This document shows, one piece after another, positions 15,539 to 15,696 of a stretch of DNA of 15,696 bases (positions are counted from its first letter, which is position 1; the number at the start of each line of letters is the position of its first letter). The DNA comes from Thermoplasmata archaeon. Its GTDB lineage: Archaea > Thermoplasmatota > Thermoplasmata > Thermoplasmatales > Thermoplasmataceae. The stretch lies in the NCBI GenBank assembly GCA_021797295.1, contig JAKAAA010000016.1, positions 1-15,696 on the forward strand. The letters run 5' to 3'. The translations under genes were made by a program, and so were the position numbers. The notes under the pieces were generated by a model. The model did not search any database and was not told where the DNA came from. It saw nothing but the letters and a program-made list of their open reading frames with translations.

Positions 15539-15543
15539 AAAAA
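15539..15543 (-). terminator. Oligo-T run downstream of the tRNA pair
   Basis: On the minus strand TTTTT lies about 27 nt past the 3' end of tRNA(CAU), and a further T run follows. It is a plausible T-rich terminator of the tRNA transcript. Confidence 0.3.
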
Positions 15544-15569
15544 GTGCCAGAACCCATACATATACTCAG

Positions 15570-15643
15570 TGGGGCTGGCCGGGTTTGAACCGACGACCAC
15601 CTGGTTATGAGCCAGGCGCTCTACCTAGCTGAGCTACAACCCC
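15570..15643 (-). tRNA. tRNA with CAU anticodon (elongator Met or Ile2)
   Basis: A complete minus-strand cloverleaf. Acceptor GGGGUUG pairs with CAGCCCC (one G-U), the D arm is GCUC/GAGC, the anticodon stem CCUGG/CCAGG encloses CUCAUAA, and the T arm is GUCGG/CCGGC with loop TTCAAAC. The discriminator is A and CCA is not encoded. The anticodon is the complement of 15607-15609. The anticodon stem lacks the three G-C pairs of initiator tRNA, so it is an elongator Met or an Ile2 tRNA whose C34 is modified to agmatidine. Sequence alone does not separate these. No intron. It lies 3 nt after tRNA-Asn and is likely co-transcribed with it. Confidence 0.93.
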
Positions 15644-15646
15644 ATG

Positions 15647-15696
15647 CGCCGTCAGTCGGGCTTGAACCGACGACCGCTCGGTTAACAGCCGAGTGC
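15647..15696 (-). tRNA. tRNA-Asn (GUU), 3' part; 5' end outside window
   Basis: The minus strand shows anticodon stem CUCGG/CCGAG around loop CUGUUAA (anticodon GUU), T arm GUCGG/CCGAC with loop TTCAAGC, 3' acceptor strand UGACGGC and discriminator G, as is common for archaeal tRNA-Asn. The D arm and 5' acceptor strand lie beyond the window edge. Only three bases separate it from tRNA(CAU), so the two are processed from one transcript whose promoter is outside the window. Confidence 0.9.

Noticed and set aside
15570..15643. Initiator tRNA-Met
   Set aside because: The anticodon stem CCUGG/CCAGG lacks the three consecutive G-C pairs next to the loop that mark initiator tRNA.

Overview
The window is chromosomal DNA from an archaeon, most probably of the order Thermoplasmatales; a low-GC, Ferroplasma/Acidiplasma/Picrophilus-like organism is my inference. 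Evidence for Archaea: a proteasome beta subunit next to a KH-domain beta-CASP ribonuclease (aCPSF1/FttA), a Trm56-type tRNA methyltransferase, split transketolase subunits, an archaeal-type ATP-dependent DNA ligase, and a tRNA-Tyr gene with an archaeal bulge-helix-bulge intron. Many start codons lie about 25 nt downstream of a TATA box, which implies leaderless mRNAs. Genes inside operons instead follow Shine-Dalgarno-like purine runs or overlap the previous stop by 4 nt.

Layout. 1-299: the C-terminal end of an MFS transporter. 300-930: AT-rich and mostly empty, with one possible 63-codon minus-strand ORF. 937-1563: a SufR-like iron-sulfur regulator. 1572-3109 (minus): a winged-helix regulator translationally coupled to a Trm56-HD fusion protein. 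3191-3571: an orphan basic protein. 3557-4808 (minus): a gamma-carbonic-anhydrase-like protein overlapping cobS. 4998-7446 (plus): a tight operon of transketolase N, transketolase C and transaldolase, the non-oxidative pentose phosphate pathway. 7544-10120 (minus): psmB followed by fttA. 10256-11860 (minus): a CPA2 cation/proton antiporter with a CBS pair. 11973-12072 (minus): intron-containing tRNA-Tyr. 12152-13071: an acetamidase/formamidase pseudogene. 13110-14858: DNA ligase, convergent with a single-OB-fold ssDNA-binding protein at 14874-15371. 15570-15696: two closely packed minus-strand tRNA genes, tRNA(CAU) and the 3' part of tRNA-Asn.

Most of the window is housekeeping: RNA modification and processing, transcription termination, proteolysis, sugar phosphates, DNA joining and ssDNA protection. 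No defence island, CRISPR array, insertion sequence or prophage is visible. The most notable points are the decayed acetamidase (three in-frame stops of three kinds plus a frameshift, with its C-terminal remnant resembling a small intact gene), the SufR-type cysteine spacing in an archaeal regulator, the Trm56-HD fusion, the tRNA-Tyr intron, and the repeat-built tail of the ssDNA-binding protein.
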